DNA from: Poronia punctata
Taxonomy: Eukaryota; Ascomycota; Sordariomycetes; Xylariales; Xylariaceae
Assembly (NCBI GenBank): GCA_022579005.1
Contig: MU401567.1
Span: 57,439 to 121,438 of the forward strand
DNA: 64,000 nucleotides
Reading direction: 5' to 3'
Shown: in pieces, positions 35,724 to 46,185 of the stretch
Numbering within the stretch: the stretch's first letter is position 1
Layout: each line of letters begins with the position of its first letter
Position numbers and translations under genes: made by a program
Notes under the pieces: generated by a model
Told to the model about the DNA's origin: nothing
What the model saw: the letters and a program-made list of their open reading frames with translations, nothing else
The model's database searches: none

Positions 35724-38700
35724 CCCAAGTTGCACGGTTTAATAAGTCAAACCCGCCTATCCAATCTTCATCCAGGTGCTGCCACCTGATGCTTAACAGC
35801 CGAGACGACTTCGGCAAGGTATGAGAGCCACTGCCGAAATTGCTAACGGGGCTTCAGCGCGCCCTTGTTACCCGCACGATGTGTTTTATTTCGCTTGACA
35901 AGTCGTGGAGATGTGCCGAAGCGGACGTGGATAAAGGACGTGGACGCGTAGGTGAGCACAGCTAGAAAAAGGGAGAGAGCGTGCCATACGCACAGTACGG
36001 GTGACCCTGGCACGCCTGGGCCAGCGAATCAACAGTCAACTGACTAAGAATTCCTACCGCTTTGCCGGTTCGCCCAGTATTGCGTGCAGAAGACGATAGC
36101 TGCTTAGCGCCAACACTTCCCGCTTTCCGCGGTGTGGATGGACCAGGCCTTAAGACCAGTCCGGCATAAGCCAAGAGCATTTCACTTTCGATCGTGACCT
36201 AATTCGGGGGAGCGCGTCTCTGGCGTGGTAGACAGTGGTGTGATAATATAACGAGGAGGTTTAGGTAGTCCCCACTAACAAATTTCCATGTGTATGTTCT
36301 ATGCTTCTGTCCAACCTCTGACCCCTCGTCGCGCCTTCTGTCAGTTTATTACTTCTCTGCTCATGACGTCTTGAGTCTTGACTGACGACACCAAGCCCCT
36401 CCCTAAGTACGGCGTCGGGCAAAACCATCGCGTGCCAGGCAGGCTCGACACAAAATAAGGAGCAGGAGCTGCAGAGTGGCAATGACAATACAAAGTGACA
36501 ACAAAGAAATGTACCTGTAATTTACGTACATTTCCGCCATGCCTAGGCGGCTATGACCTTAGGCTGGTTGAGAATCCACGATACCACCTACATCATACGG
36601 CATACAGCAGATTCACTCTCTACTACAACGTACAGCAATCATCCATCGTACTCGTAGAGCTACCGGGTATGGGTATGCACTAGGTATGTAGGGTGAGGTG
36701 GCCGGTATGGGTCCTCTAATGATAATCCATCCCTTGTCTAGCATCTCAGGCGTCAGGCTCGTCATTGCCGCCGTAGAAACCACATTAGTTTACTGTTTAC
36801 ACAATACCCGCCTAGCTTAGCAAAGAAACCCACCTGTTTCATCCTCCCTGCCCATCCCGAGTCGAAGATAGGTGTCCTTGCCGCTTTGCATCTTGGTCCA
36901 ACCGTAAACATACTAGGATGCTACTTGTAGGTTACCTCTAGTTCGACCTGAAGGCGATCTGAGTTTTTCTACCACACCCAGGTACTATCTATGTACATGT
37001 GAAAGTACTAGGCAGGAGGCAGGCGACTTGAGTCAAATGAGTGCAAGTGCACTCAGCTCTCTGACGGACTTCAGCGGTACCTACTGGGTGGTATTGAACC
37101 CTCCAGTACCATCAACTCCCCAGACCTGGGTGCCTGGTACTCCTGGCTCATTCTGCTACGATAGTTGGAGTGATCGACCTCAGAAGCGAGTCTTTCTCTT
37201 ATTACGGCAAACCTAACCTCATATTTAACCCTGATAACATACCGGGAGATGTGTTAGCTTCGTCTTGGCCACTAGACCGTTTTATTCAACGGCGTGTGGG
37301 CTCGTGACCAGCATCTAGCCAGTGACGTCCCGTTACCGATGACGGAATGTACGCACATTTATGGTGTGCAGTCACTCCCCAGAATCCTACTGTACCTACC
37401 TCTTAATAGGCTTCGCCTGCCACCCGCCTAACTCTCGGCCAGCTCTTTACTGAGCAGTGAGCTACCTAACGCTCAGGGTCCGCCGATCAGAGATGGGTAC
37501 AATCCGTCCACACCTCCGTAGGTATTACAGGCAACAGCGAGACCGTAGGTTAGCGGTGCTTAAATTGGCCCTGTAACCTGACCGCGAGCGAGGGTGGCAG
37601 AAACCGCTGCTGCCTGTGTTGTCGCTTACCTCTTACCTGTTGGTCAGCTATATTTACTTACCCATGCACCTCTCATTATAGACATTGACCAAGGTAAATA
37701 ACATTGTCAGCTGCCACGTCCGCTTGTGTACGAGTAGGCGGGTAGGCCGCGTAAGATTTGGGGCCTCAGAAACATGTGTGTGTTTATAAGGACCATCTGC
37801 TACGAATCCCCGGTTTCAACCAAATACGCTGACAGTATACCTATTGGTGCTAGAAACTTACATCTACGCCGAGATGTGTATATGCGTACGTACGTGCCGT
37901 TACGTATGTATTGTAAGAAGCTATTTATGTCGGTATGTACGTACAACCGACTAATCTCAGATGCGGTTAGATATCCGTCTCTCTCACCGCCCGGGTAAGA
38001 GCGCCTATGCGAACTGCATGCCGATATACGTGTACGCTTCAAAACCAGCAAGTATATGATCATAGATCCATCACGATACCTTCATTTAAATCCTTAGTAT
38101 TGTTGTTGGTTCTCACCTCTTTTGTTGTCGATACCGATAACCGGGGCGAAGAGGGAAATGATCATATTTCTCTCATCTCAAACACAAGCGTACCAAACTT
38201 TCTACCCCCCACCTCTCTTAATCGGTCCACTTGAGGTTGGTCGTTAAATGGTCTTGTATACAGTATTTTGTATACACACTATCATTACACGCCTGCCTCT
38301 AGTAAGTAATTACACTGTACATCCCTACTCAGTACACGTACGAGTACACATACACACTCTTATCAACTGCGTGAGGAACAGAAAGAGGAAATAGGTGCCT
38401 CTAATTGACGGTATTCACAACATCGTTTTGCAAATGTGTAGATACTTTATACACCTAGGTTAGATGCCGACGTTTCTTAGTTTCATATGCTAGGAAACAG
38501 ATCTCTACTGCGCGTCGTCTTATCGCCGTTTGGTTTACTTGTAGTCTTTCTACCTACCTTTCTCATTTTCTTTGACCACAAATAAGGAACATTATTTCCT
38601 TGGAAATGTCAGATGGATACGCCCAATTACCCGTATATTCATGTGACCTTGACCTTGACCCGATTGTACTCGTATGCATGTACACGTAGTTTGACGCTGT

Positions 38701-40687
38701 CGATAAGCAGAAGCTGTATCAAAGTAGACCTATCTCTACACGTGCTTGTGCTCGATACTCGCTCTTGGACTCGGTCACCTTAGCTCATCCTTATTGTACA
38801 AGAAGTACCGTTGAGATCGCTGTGATGGTGCGACTTCCTGTATTGTAGTTTACCTTAGGTACCGAATGGCGGATGGTGTGGCCCTCGCACTGTACGGTCA
38901 GTAACTCCTTCTCCAGTGTGGATCCCAAAGCGCTGAAGCGTGCTGAAATGCCTATACTAAACCGCTTGTGTTTAGTGGCACATGGGACGGAAGATGTCAA
39001 GAAGACTCTAAGCCCTGTCACCCTGTCAATGCGTAATGACTTGGAACTGGGACACCTCTGCACCCCAGCAGCCCCAGTTCAAAGAACCAGTGGCTGGACT
39101 CAACCTACACGTAGGTAAGCACCCACACTGAGTACCACAGCCATGTCACCCATGCCAGCTACCCTGTCCCGCATCCTTGCTTCCCTTTCCCCTTTCACCC
39201 TAGATAGTATCCATTCTGAGATGCCTTGCTGTGCCTGGTCAAGCACCGACATGGTACAGTATGTATGTACATCTGTATGGTACCTGTATATGCATGTACA
39301 TACGTGATGAGCTGGGCGCCGATTCGGCGTAGGAAGCTCGGTCGTGGTCGCCAAGAGCATGTACATACCTTGCGTACCTACCTACTTATGGGGAAATGGG
39401 GTTGAAGGCAATATGTGAGGTAAGGGTAGGTAAGGTACCTTGACGTGCAACGCAGAGTGACAGAGTAGAGGAAAAAGCTACTAGTACTGACTGACATCCG
39501 TCCGGGTTTCTGTCTGTTGAGCAGCATGTTCGCCTTTGACCATCTACGTCTTCCTAGACTACTCGACGTACTCGACGTACTCGTACTACCCGGCTATGAA
39601 AACCGGCACAGCACGAGCTTGCTAGACTACGAGTACCCAAGGGACGCCGCTTTTCTCTGACGACTCGGACACGGCACTTGGGCCCCTTGTTTCCACGACC
39701 TGCATGTGTTTCGTCACATTCACGATCTCCATCATATCCCAGCAACTGGCCAGGAAGAAACCAACCGTCCGGGTTACCCGCCTGTACGTTCAAGTAGGTA
39801 ACGGTATCTCGGAACCACCCTTTGCTAGGTTTGGGTGTTAATTAGCTCATCATAGAAACACTAGTGCACAGTACAGTACAGTACCATACAGACAGGCGGA
39901 GAGCCTCAGTATACTCGTACCTACTCGTAGGCTTCCCCCCCAGCCATTCATCGCGTCGACGTGCTGAACGGCACGCTGACTGGTCAACTTTCGGCTGCAA
40001 CTCTTCATTGGCAGCTAGCAATCGTTGTCGTGATTACCAGCAGATCCCCAGCACGCCAGGTTGGGGACACCACGGGCCAAGCTACCGACTGATTTACTCT
40101 GCCGCCTTCATCTTGACTTTGCTTACCCAATTTCTTTCTACCTCACATACCTACACGTGCTTGTTTCTCTGCTCTTACACTGTTGGTTATCCATATCCAC
40201 ATCGTCGACATCGTCATTTTTCATCGTCGACGATTGCTTTCTACAGAGCCAGCTATACCATACTCTAGTGCCGGACGCGAAAGAAGTACCTGACCTGCGA
40301 CAGTGCAATCACATTCTTATAATCCGTCGTCAAATTACTAATCTAGCCAACAACCTCCCAACCGGCTCTGTGTCGACGTCGTTGCAAAATCCAAGCAGAA
40401 GAACACTCCCAACGTACAGTGCATCGGCGGTACAACAACCATAGAATTCAGGAATCAGTCTCGCGTGAACAACACATCGTGGCGGTCCTACACAAAGCTA
40501 TATCGGCAACGCCGCAGCCCTCGGCCTTCAGTTGCCACTCATACGGAGTTGCAGAAGCTCAATCGGTCTGTAGGGACTGGGTAGGGGAGTTTCGGGGAGG
40601 CCAGGGTGGGTACGGGCCAAGCAGTGGTGGCGGGGTCAAGTTTGGGAGTGGCGAACAGCGAGGACTCGGTGGTGTGGGAAACCATCC

Positions 40688-40900
40688 ATGTCTGGAATCG
40701 AGGGATTCTCAAAGTGCAAGGGAGAAGGCTTCGATGTCGGGGGAACCAACAACAGGGAGGTCTGCTTCGCCTCAGACATCGCCCAAGACGCAGGCTGGCA
40801 CAGGATCGAGTCCTTATCACACAGGCCTTCGCGGTGGCGGCGACGGACAGGCAGAAAACAGAACGCTGGAGAGTGCTGGGATCCCACGATCTCACCGTGA
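40688..40900 (+). promoter_or_regulatory. uORF overlapping the bZIP start codon
   Basis: ATG at 40688 is the first ATG I find in more than 600 bases of leader (40081-40687 contains none). It opens a 70-codon frame, shifted by one base relative to the bZIP frame, that runs across the bZIP start at 40734 and ends at 40900. If the leader is not spliced here, scanning ribosomes would meet it first, so it could repress or regulate bZIP translation. Whether it is translated is unknown. Confidence 0.45.
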
Positions 40901-42449
40901 TCCGTCGCAACAGCAGCCGCAACCAATTCCACATCGACCCCTAGATGTACAGACAATACTAAACCCCACTGCCGAGAACCACTCCCCTTACTTGGGTCCT
41001 AGGAGGGAGGGCGCCGCTCAAAGCCCGAAACCGTCCAGCTCCAGTCCTCATGGGCAATCAGCTTATCCCTTCCGGGGTTCGACAGCCGGCACACCAGGCC
41101 AGAGGACACCTACTGCTACGCCCGGCCCCCAAGACCAGCTATCAGCACCACCGTCAGCAGAACGCGGTTCGCCTGGGGCGCCCCGCCCATTGCCGGCCAT
41201 AGCAGCCAGACCAGTATTGACCCCCCGAAGACCGCGGCTAATGTTCAGTCCCGGACAGCGTACCTTTGCGACACTGAACCCGCCTCAGTCGCAGCACTTC
41301 GCAGTTGCGCACCAGGAATCGAACCCAGCGATGTTACCGGACACCGTGGTTCATGGACGGCCCGACCAGCAACAGGCCACAGTCAGAGGGTCACCTTTGG
41401 CGCAACAGCAATTTAACGGAGTCGGGAGTGCAGCGGGCCACGCACGACCGAGATTGACAGCACTTCCGCCATCCCGATCCGTCTCGCAACCAATTCAAGG
41501 CCAACCAAACCCTCACCTCCATGCCGGTCCGAACTTTGGTCCTGGGCACCCAGGTATTCCGCCCGGACCACCGCCCCCGTATCCACGCCCCGTGCTTTCT
41601 TCCACTGGGTACCCTGGCCACGCCGTCGACCCTAGATGGGCTGGCGGCGGAGAAAAGGGGCCGCAATTCGGCCAAGGAGGGGCCAGAGGATACGCGTTTG
41701 CTGAAGGTCAGGCAGCACTTCGAATACAGTCGGCGAGTGGGGAGGAGTTCATCGTCCCCGTAGACACACACCAAGGGTCGAGGCAGGCAGATGAGAAGCG
41801 GCAGAGAAACGCAGGGGCGTCGGCAAGGTTCCGCAAGAGAAAAAAGGACCGGGAGACGATGGAGCGCATGGAACACCAGCGCATGGAAAACCAGTACCGT
41901 GAGTTGGAGTCTCAAATTCGAGCGCTCGAGGCTGATCGAGAACGTCTCCGCTCAGACCGCGACCGGCTGCGCGACATTGTCTATCGCACGCCCGATATTA
42001 GTGATTTGGCATACCAAGGGCCACCAAGTCCGGTTTCGAGTATCGGATCGAGTACGCAGCCTAGAGGTAGCACGTATGGTGCATCTGACCCCGAAACCGG
42101 CGAACGAGCATCGCAGCGACGTCGAACGGACCCCCATCCGCAGGTAGAATACTCGCCTTCGCCCTATACTTCGACACCGACCTCCCTCCCATCCATCCCT
42201 TCGAGCGCATACCCCACGTCGACGTCTCATCCGGGAACCCCCTCGATGCGGCCACGATTGCAACCGTTGCCGCCGCTCCGACTAGGTTCAAACGCGGGCA
42301 CACCCACAACAGTGACCTCGGCCACGAGCACTCCCGCCCCAGCCTACCAGACGATAAAACGAGAACCGTACGAGACCGGATGGGCGACAGGGCGGCGAGG
42401 ATCCACCGAGTCGACGCAAATGGGACCGGCAGAGCGACGAGGACAATAA
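40734..42449 (+). CDS. bZIP transcription factor
   Basis: A single exon of 571 aa. The open frame extends upstream to about 40419 but without any ATG, so MSGEPTTGRSASPQ at 40734 is the first possible Met. The long N-terminal part is Pro/Ser/Gln-rich and disordered, with a short conserved-looking block RPLDVQTILNPT near 78-89. The basic region is at about 354-373 (KRQRNAGASARFRKRKKDRE), with the N-x2-A-x2-R type contact pattern at Asn359. A leucine-zipper-like coiled coil follows to about 415 (ELESQIRALEADRERLRSD). It binds DNA as a dimer in the nucleus. The C-terminus is Ser/Thr/Pro-rich with KREPYETGW. NAGASARFR is typical of a group of filamentous-fungal bZIPs, but I cannot assign a named orthologue. 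Codon use is GC-rich compared with surrounding desert. Confidence 0.88.
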   Translation: MSGEPTTGRSASPQTSPKTQAGTGSSPYHTGLRGGGDGQAENRTLESAGIPRSHRDPSQQQPQPIPHRPLDVQTILNPTAENHSPYLGPRREGAAQSPKPSSSSPHGQSAYPFRGSTAGTPGQRTPTATPGPQDQLSAPPSAERGSPGAPRPLPAIAARPVLTPRRPRLMFSPGQRTFATLNPPQSQHFAVAHQESNPAMLPDTVVHGRPDQQQATVRGSPLAQQQFNGVGSAAGHARPRLTALPPSRSVSQPIQGQPNPHLHAGPNFGPGHPGIPPGPPPPYPRPVLSSTGYPGHAVDPRWAGGGEKGPQFGQGGARGYAFAEGQAALRIQSASGEEFIVPVDTHQGSRQADEKRQRNAGASARFRKRKKDRETMERMEHQRMENQYRELESQIRALEADRERLRSDRDRLRDIVYRTPDISDLAYQGPPSPVSSIGSSTQPRGSTYGASDPETGERASQRRRTDPHPQVEYSPSPYTSTPTSLPSIPSSAYPTSTSHPGTPSMRPRLQPLPPLRLGSNAGTPTTVTSATSTPAPAYQTIKREPYETGWATGRRGSTESTQMGPAERRGQ

Positions 42450-43560
42450 CTTGACGAAATGCCAATATCCACGCGGATATCAAACTTGACAACCTTTCCT
42501 TCCATCGTACGCGCTTGTATCAATTTTTTTTTTGCTCCCACACATACAACCTTTCTAATCGCGCCCTTTATACTTTTCTCCAGCCTACCGGTCTAGTGCT
42601 ATATATCGGTCAATGGAGAACCGGTTTGCCCTTTACTTACTTTGCTCGATGCATATACCTCAGCCTAGGTACTTACTTTTGTCGGATATTGTTTTTTTGG
42701 TTAGTTCAAGTCAGTTCAACGGTCAGCCATCGGTCAGTTTTTTATTTTGTTTGAGCGGATTTGTCTTGCCTTTTTGTCAAAGGGATATTATACGGCCGCC
42801 ATTAGATTTGATTTTTAGTGTTTTATTCCATCGTACACTCGGGCGACTGAGTTTGTGACGACAGCGGAAAAAAGGGGGGAACAAAACTTTTGGATTATGC
42901 ACAATTGTTTAGGATGAGGGAAAAAGAAGCCCAAGCTGTTCTTTTTGGCGTGAGAAGAGAAAAGGCAGGGGAATCATTACGGTATGCCGAAAACTCCCCC
43001 TCCTACATATATACCATATTCTCTTGTTGTGGAATTTTGTCTTGTCTATACCCCTGCTCTTGTCTGGCTTTTTATATATACCTACATATACCTCCCTGTA
43101 AGACGAGAAGAGGCGTTGTGTTGTTAACTATGCATACATACCAATCTACCTGTATTACGGATATTGTTTTCTGGAAAGAGCTGTGAAAAGGGGAGAGGAA
43201 TTATATGCCTCACATGAACAACTAGAGATGAGAAACTGGTATTAGATCAGACCAACCATGTTTACGTTGTCAAAGAGAGAGAGAGAGAGGAGGTGGAACT
43301 ATAAATACGTTGACTGGAATATAAACAATCTACTCTATATGTACTCGACTCCAAATTCTCTATTCTGTACTCGTATTGTCGCGGTAGGTGATCAGCAGGG
43401 GTATTCAGAACTTGACAGGGGTTAAAACGGGATATAATCAATCTATTACTTCTACGCCAACTTTAAGCAAAAACTGTGGCTTCTTATCCCTAACCTTAGA
43501 TAGAATACCGACCTTCTACAGAGATGGGGTAAAAATGTTATTTTATGTATTTCATTGGTT
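42450..43560. other. Intergenic region between convergent bZIP and HET genes
   Basis: 3' flanks of both genes. The sequence is T-rich with an AG dinucleotide run (about 43277-43291) and one TACTCGTA 8-mer (43368-43375). No gene seen. Confidence 0.6.
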
Positions 43561-43648
43561 TTAAACTAACTTTAAAGTCTGCACATCCCAGGTATACAAC
43601 CAATCTCTCTTGACATTTAGTCCTGCATATCCAACCCTTTTATATCTA

Positions 43649-43679
<31 letters not shown>

Positions 43680-46185
43680 CTTCTTCTTCTCCTTCCACTT
43701 CCTCCCCATCATCCCCTTTCTCGCTCTTATCCTTTTCCTTTGTCTCTCCCTCTCCCTTTCCATCCTCTCCCCCATCCTTCCCTTCCTCATCTTCGACCGC
43801 AACAAGAGCAAGACACTCAACACTAACAAACTCCCCATCATCTTCATCTTCATCATCATCATCATCATCATCTTGATATTCCCTACTATACAAACTAACA
43901 ATAACCAACAAATAATCCGTCTCGGAAATCATACTCAAATCAACATTCCACCCTTCCTTTTCTTCGTCACTTTCTTCTTCTTTTTCTTTTTCTTTTTCTT
44001 TTTCTGCTTCCCATTCATCCCGTATAGCAATCAGGTAATCGGTCTTCTCCCGACCGGACGCATCAGTCGCGCGGAAAAGAGAGGTATAAGCTAGTTTTGG
44101 ATCGTCATGCCGTACATCTTCGACATCGTCGAAATGACATGTTCCCATGGTGGGGAATGTCCGGGTCGGGATTATCTGTCTGCTGCGCTGGAGGAGTTTG
44201 GTCCGGGCGCGGATTGTGAGGGTCGCGGAGAGGATTTCGCCGAACGGGTTGCTTGGGTCGCGGGGGGTGAGGGTGTGGGTTAGGAGGTGGAGGGATAGGG
44301 ATAGGGAGGGGGAAGAGGGTAATGGGTCGTAGATTATTCGCTCGTCCGTGCTGGCCCATGACCAGGATGGGGCGCGGTATAGAGGGACGTGTTTGGCCGT
44401 GGGGGTCTCGGCGCGCCAGAGGAGACCGTGGTGGATGGAGGATGACCAGAGACCGGCTAGGTATGTGTTGGGGTTTGGGGTGGGATTGTTGTGGTTGTGG
44501 TTGTGGTTGTGGTTGTGGTTGTGGTTGTGGTTGTGGTTGTGATTGAAGGTTTGATCGAGGCCTTGGGCTAGGCCGGAAAAGGCGGGGAGTTTGTCGCTGG
44601 GGACGGTCAGTTGGCGACGGGAGTATTCGGCTACTAGTTTGTAGTAGTCGTTCATTACTCCTTCGGTTTCTGTTTCTGTTTCTGTTTCGGTTTTGGTTTG
44701 GGGGTCGGGGCCGGTGTCTTCCGTTTTTGTTGCTGCGGCTTGGGATTGAACAATGACACCTTTTTCAGAATCAAAATGTAACGCTCGCTCCGCATTTTCG
44801 TACATGACATATGGCGTCCGATTCCCTCCCGGGGGTAAACCCTCTGCACATTCGAACCCCTTTGTACAGCGCCAGTAAATCTGTCGCGTCCCATAAAACA
44901 ATTGTCGTCGGGTGAGTACCGACTCCTGTAATGTCCATCCCCGTGAAGCAAGTGGTCCATTCTGATCCAGATCCCAGAGAGTTTCTTCCGCCACGTCTTC
45001 CATCTCTACACGAATCCGCATATCACTTTCTCCGGGGGAAATGCTAATGTGTGTATGACCCGACACAGAAGTCAAAGACGAAGATGAAAAGTCACGGAGG
45101 ATCCCGTGCGTACTTCCCGGCGATGCCGAGGCCGAGAGTGTGAGGGCCGAGTTCCGGTATACGTCTCGCATTTTCCCGGACTCGATTTCCCAATCTCGAC
45201 GGGAATCCTGTAATATACAAAGAGAGTCTATCCAGAGGTATCGGATCCCGAGACCTCGTGTGATTGTGATGGCGTCGCGGAAATTCGCCGGGAGGGATTC
45301 GATAGCTATGCTAGTTTGGAAAGGATCCAAGGTATTCTTGTCGAGGACGGGCGTTACGTGTCCGCCCCAGCAATGACTGAGCGCCACGTATTCGGCTGCG
45401 AGTCCCTCCGGGCATACCAATTTTGGGGGAACAGTTTCGACATCTATAACTCTTTTGGGAAGAATAGATGGATGCGCAGTTGCGCAATCCGGGTGTCCTT
45501 CTCGACAGGTCTGAAGCCATCCTCTGGCTAACTTCATATTCAGAGTAGATCCCAGATCCGGGTCCAAATCATACCGCCCGATTCTGTAATCCTTTACGTA
45601 TATCGGTTTATCTATTATACTTCATTAGTCTCTCGGGAACATTAACAACATAAAAAGGAGAAGATGAAAAAAAAAAGGGGGGGGGGACATGCCACGAGGC
45701 GTTACAAGCTTAAAAGCAAGCGGCGGCAACGAATCATTCCAAACCGGCGCTTCGTAATCAGTCATATCCCCAACCTGGACAATAAGCCGATCATACACAC
45801 GGACCGTCTCCGTGTTTCCGCTTCCATGCGCGTACATGTGCGACGCCGTGATGCACACGTTGACATTGCTTCTCGGGAGATAATCCTTGACAAACGAATA
45901 GGCCGAGTCCTCTTCGGGCGTGATAGCCGAGCCCGTCCAGCGGGACATTAGCCCTTCGTTGGTCTCTTCCGATGAGCATTTCAGATACTCTATTATAAGC
46001 CCACATAACTCGCATCCCTTCTCGGCCGACGTCTCAACATCTTCGAGAGAGGCATGGTGCTGATAAAAGGCCTGCGAAGAGGTCTCGGTGAATATAGGGG
46101 GTGAGTTTTGTTCCGCTAGATCGATTAGGTGGCTGATCGATAGGTTTGCGCAATATTCACATTGGAAACCGGCCATCTCTGTCAT
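43561..46185 (-). CDS. HET-domain protein (heterokaryon incompatibility) with low-complexity insertions
   Basis: Exons 46185-45693 and 45611-43561 give 847 aa. The N-terminal part has Cys pairs (FQCEYC, GCELC). The HET domain starts near 239 with YVALSHCWGG and continues through GIRYLWIDSLCILQDSRRDW, MRDVYRNSALTLSASA and ASRGWTLQESVLTRRQLFYG. HET proteins act in allorecognition or innate-like cell death; the partner here is unknown. Microsatellites expand the protein: a (Thr-Glu)n run (DNA 44666-44692), an (Asn-His)n run (44488-44540), an Asp/Glu run (43844-43872) and a C-terminal poly-Glu run (43651-43690). The C-terminal half otherwise resembles the usual HET tail (LLWRAETPTAKHVPLYRAPS, WSWAS). 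The 81-nt intron ends CTAATG...ATAG. Its donor is either GC (GCATGT at 45692) or the weak GT three bases before; both keep the frame. Confidence 0.87.
43651..43690. repeat. (TTC)n coding microsatellite (poly-Glu in HET protein)
   Basis: About 13 TTC units, read as GAA on the coding strand. Visible directly. Confidence 0.9.
44488..44540. repeat. (TTGTGG)n coding microsatellite (Asn-His repeat in HET protein)
   Basis: About nine hexanucleotide units, read on the minus strand as CCACAA/AACCAC, giving alternating Asn and His. Confidence 0.9.

Larger units (their letters stand above)
29200..40733. other. Gene desert, 11.5 kb, rich in TACTCGTA and (CCTA)n motifs; includes bZIP leader
   Basis: No reading frame here has a recognisable domain, signal peptide or credible splice structure; the longest frames are about 120-146 codons and the 35.3-35.8 kb ones run through homopolymers. 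The sequence is densely sprinkled with TACTCGTA/TACGAGTA 8-mers (about 23 copies) and CCTA/TAGG arrays. An assembly gap lies at 35639-35648. From about 40080 the sequence becomes pyrimidine-rich and is probably the bZIP leader. No tRNA B box or 5S-like sequence was noticed, but a covariance search would be needed to exclude ncRNAs. Confidence 0.5.

Noticed and set aside
35295..35824. Gly- or Pro-rich frames around the assembly gap
   Set aside because: They are translations of poly-G/poly-C homopolymers and N bases.
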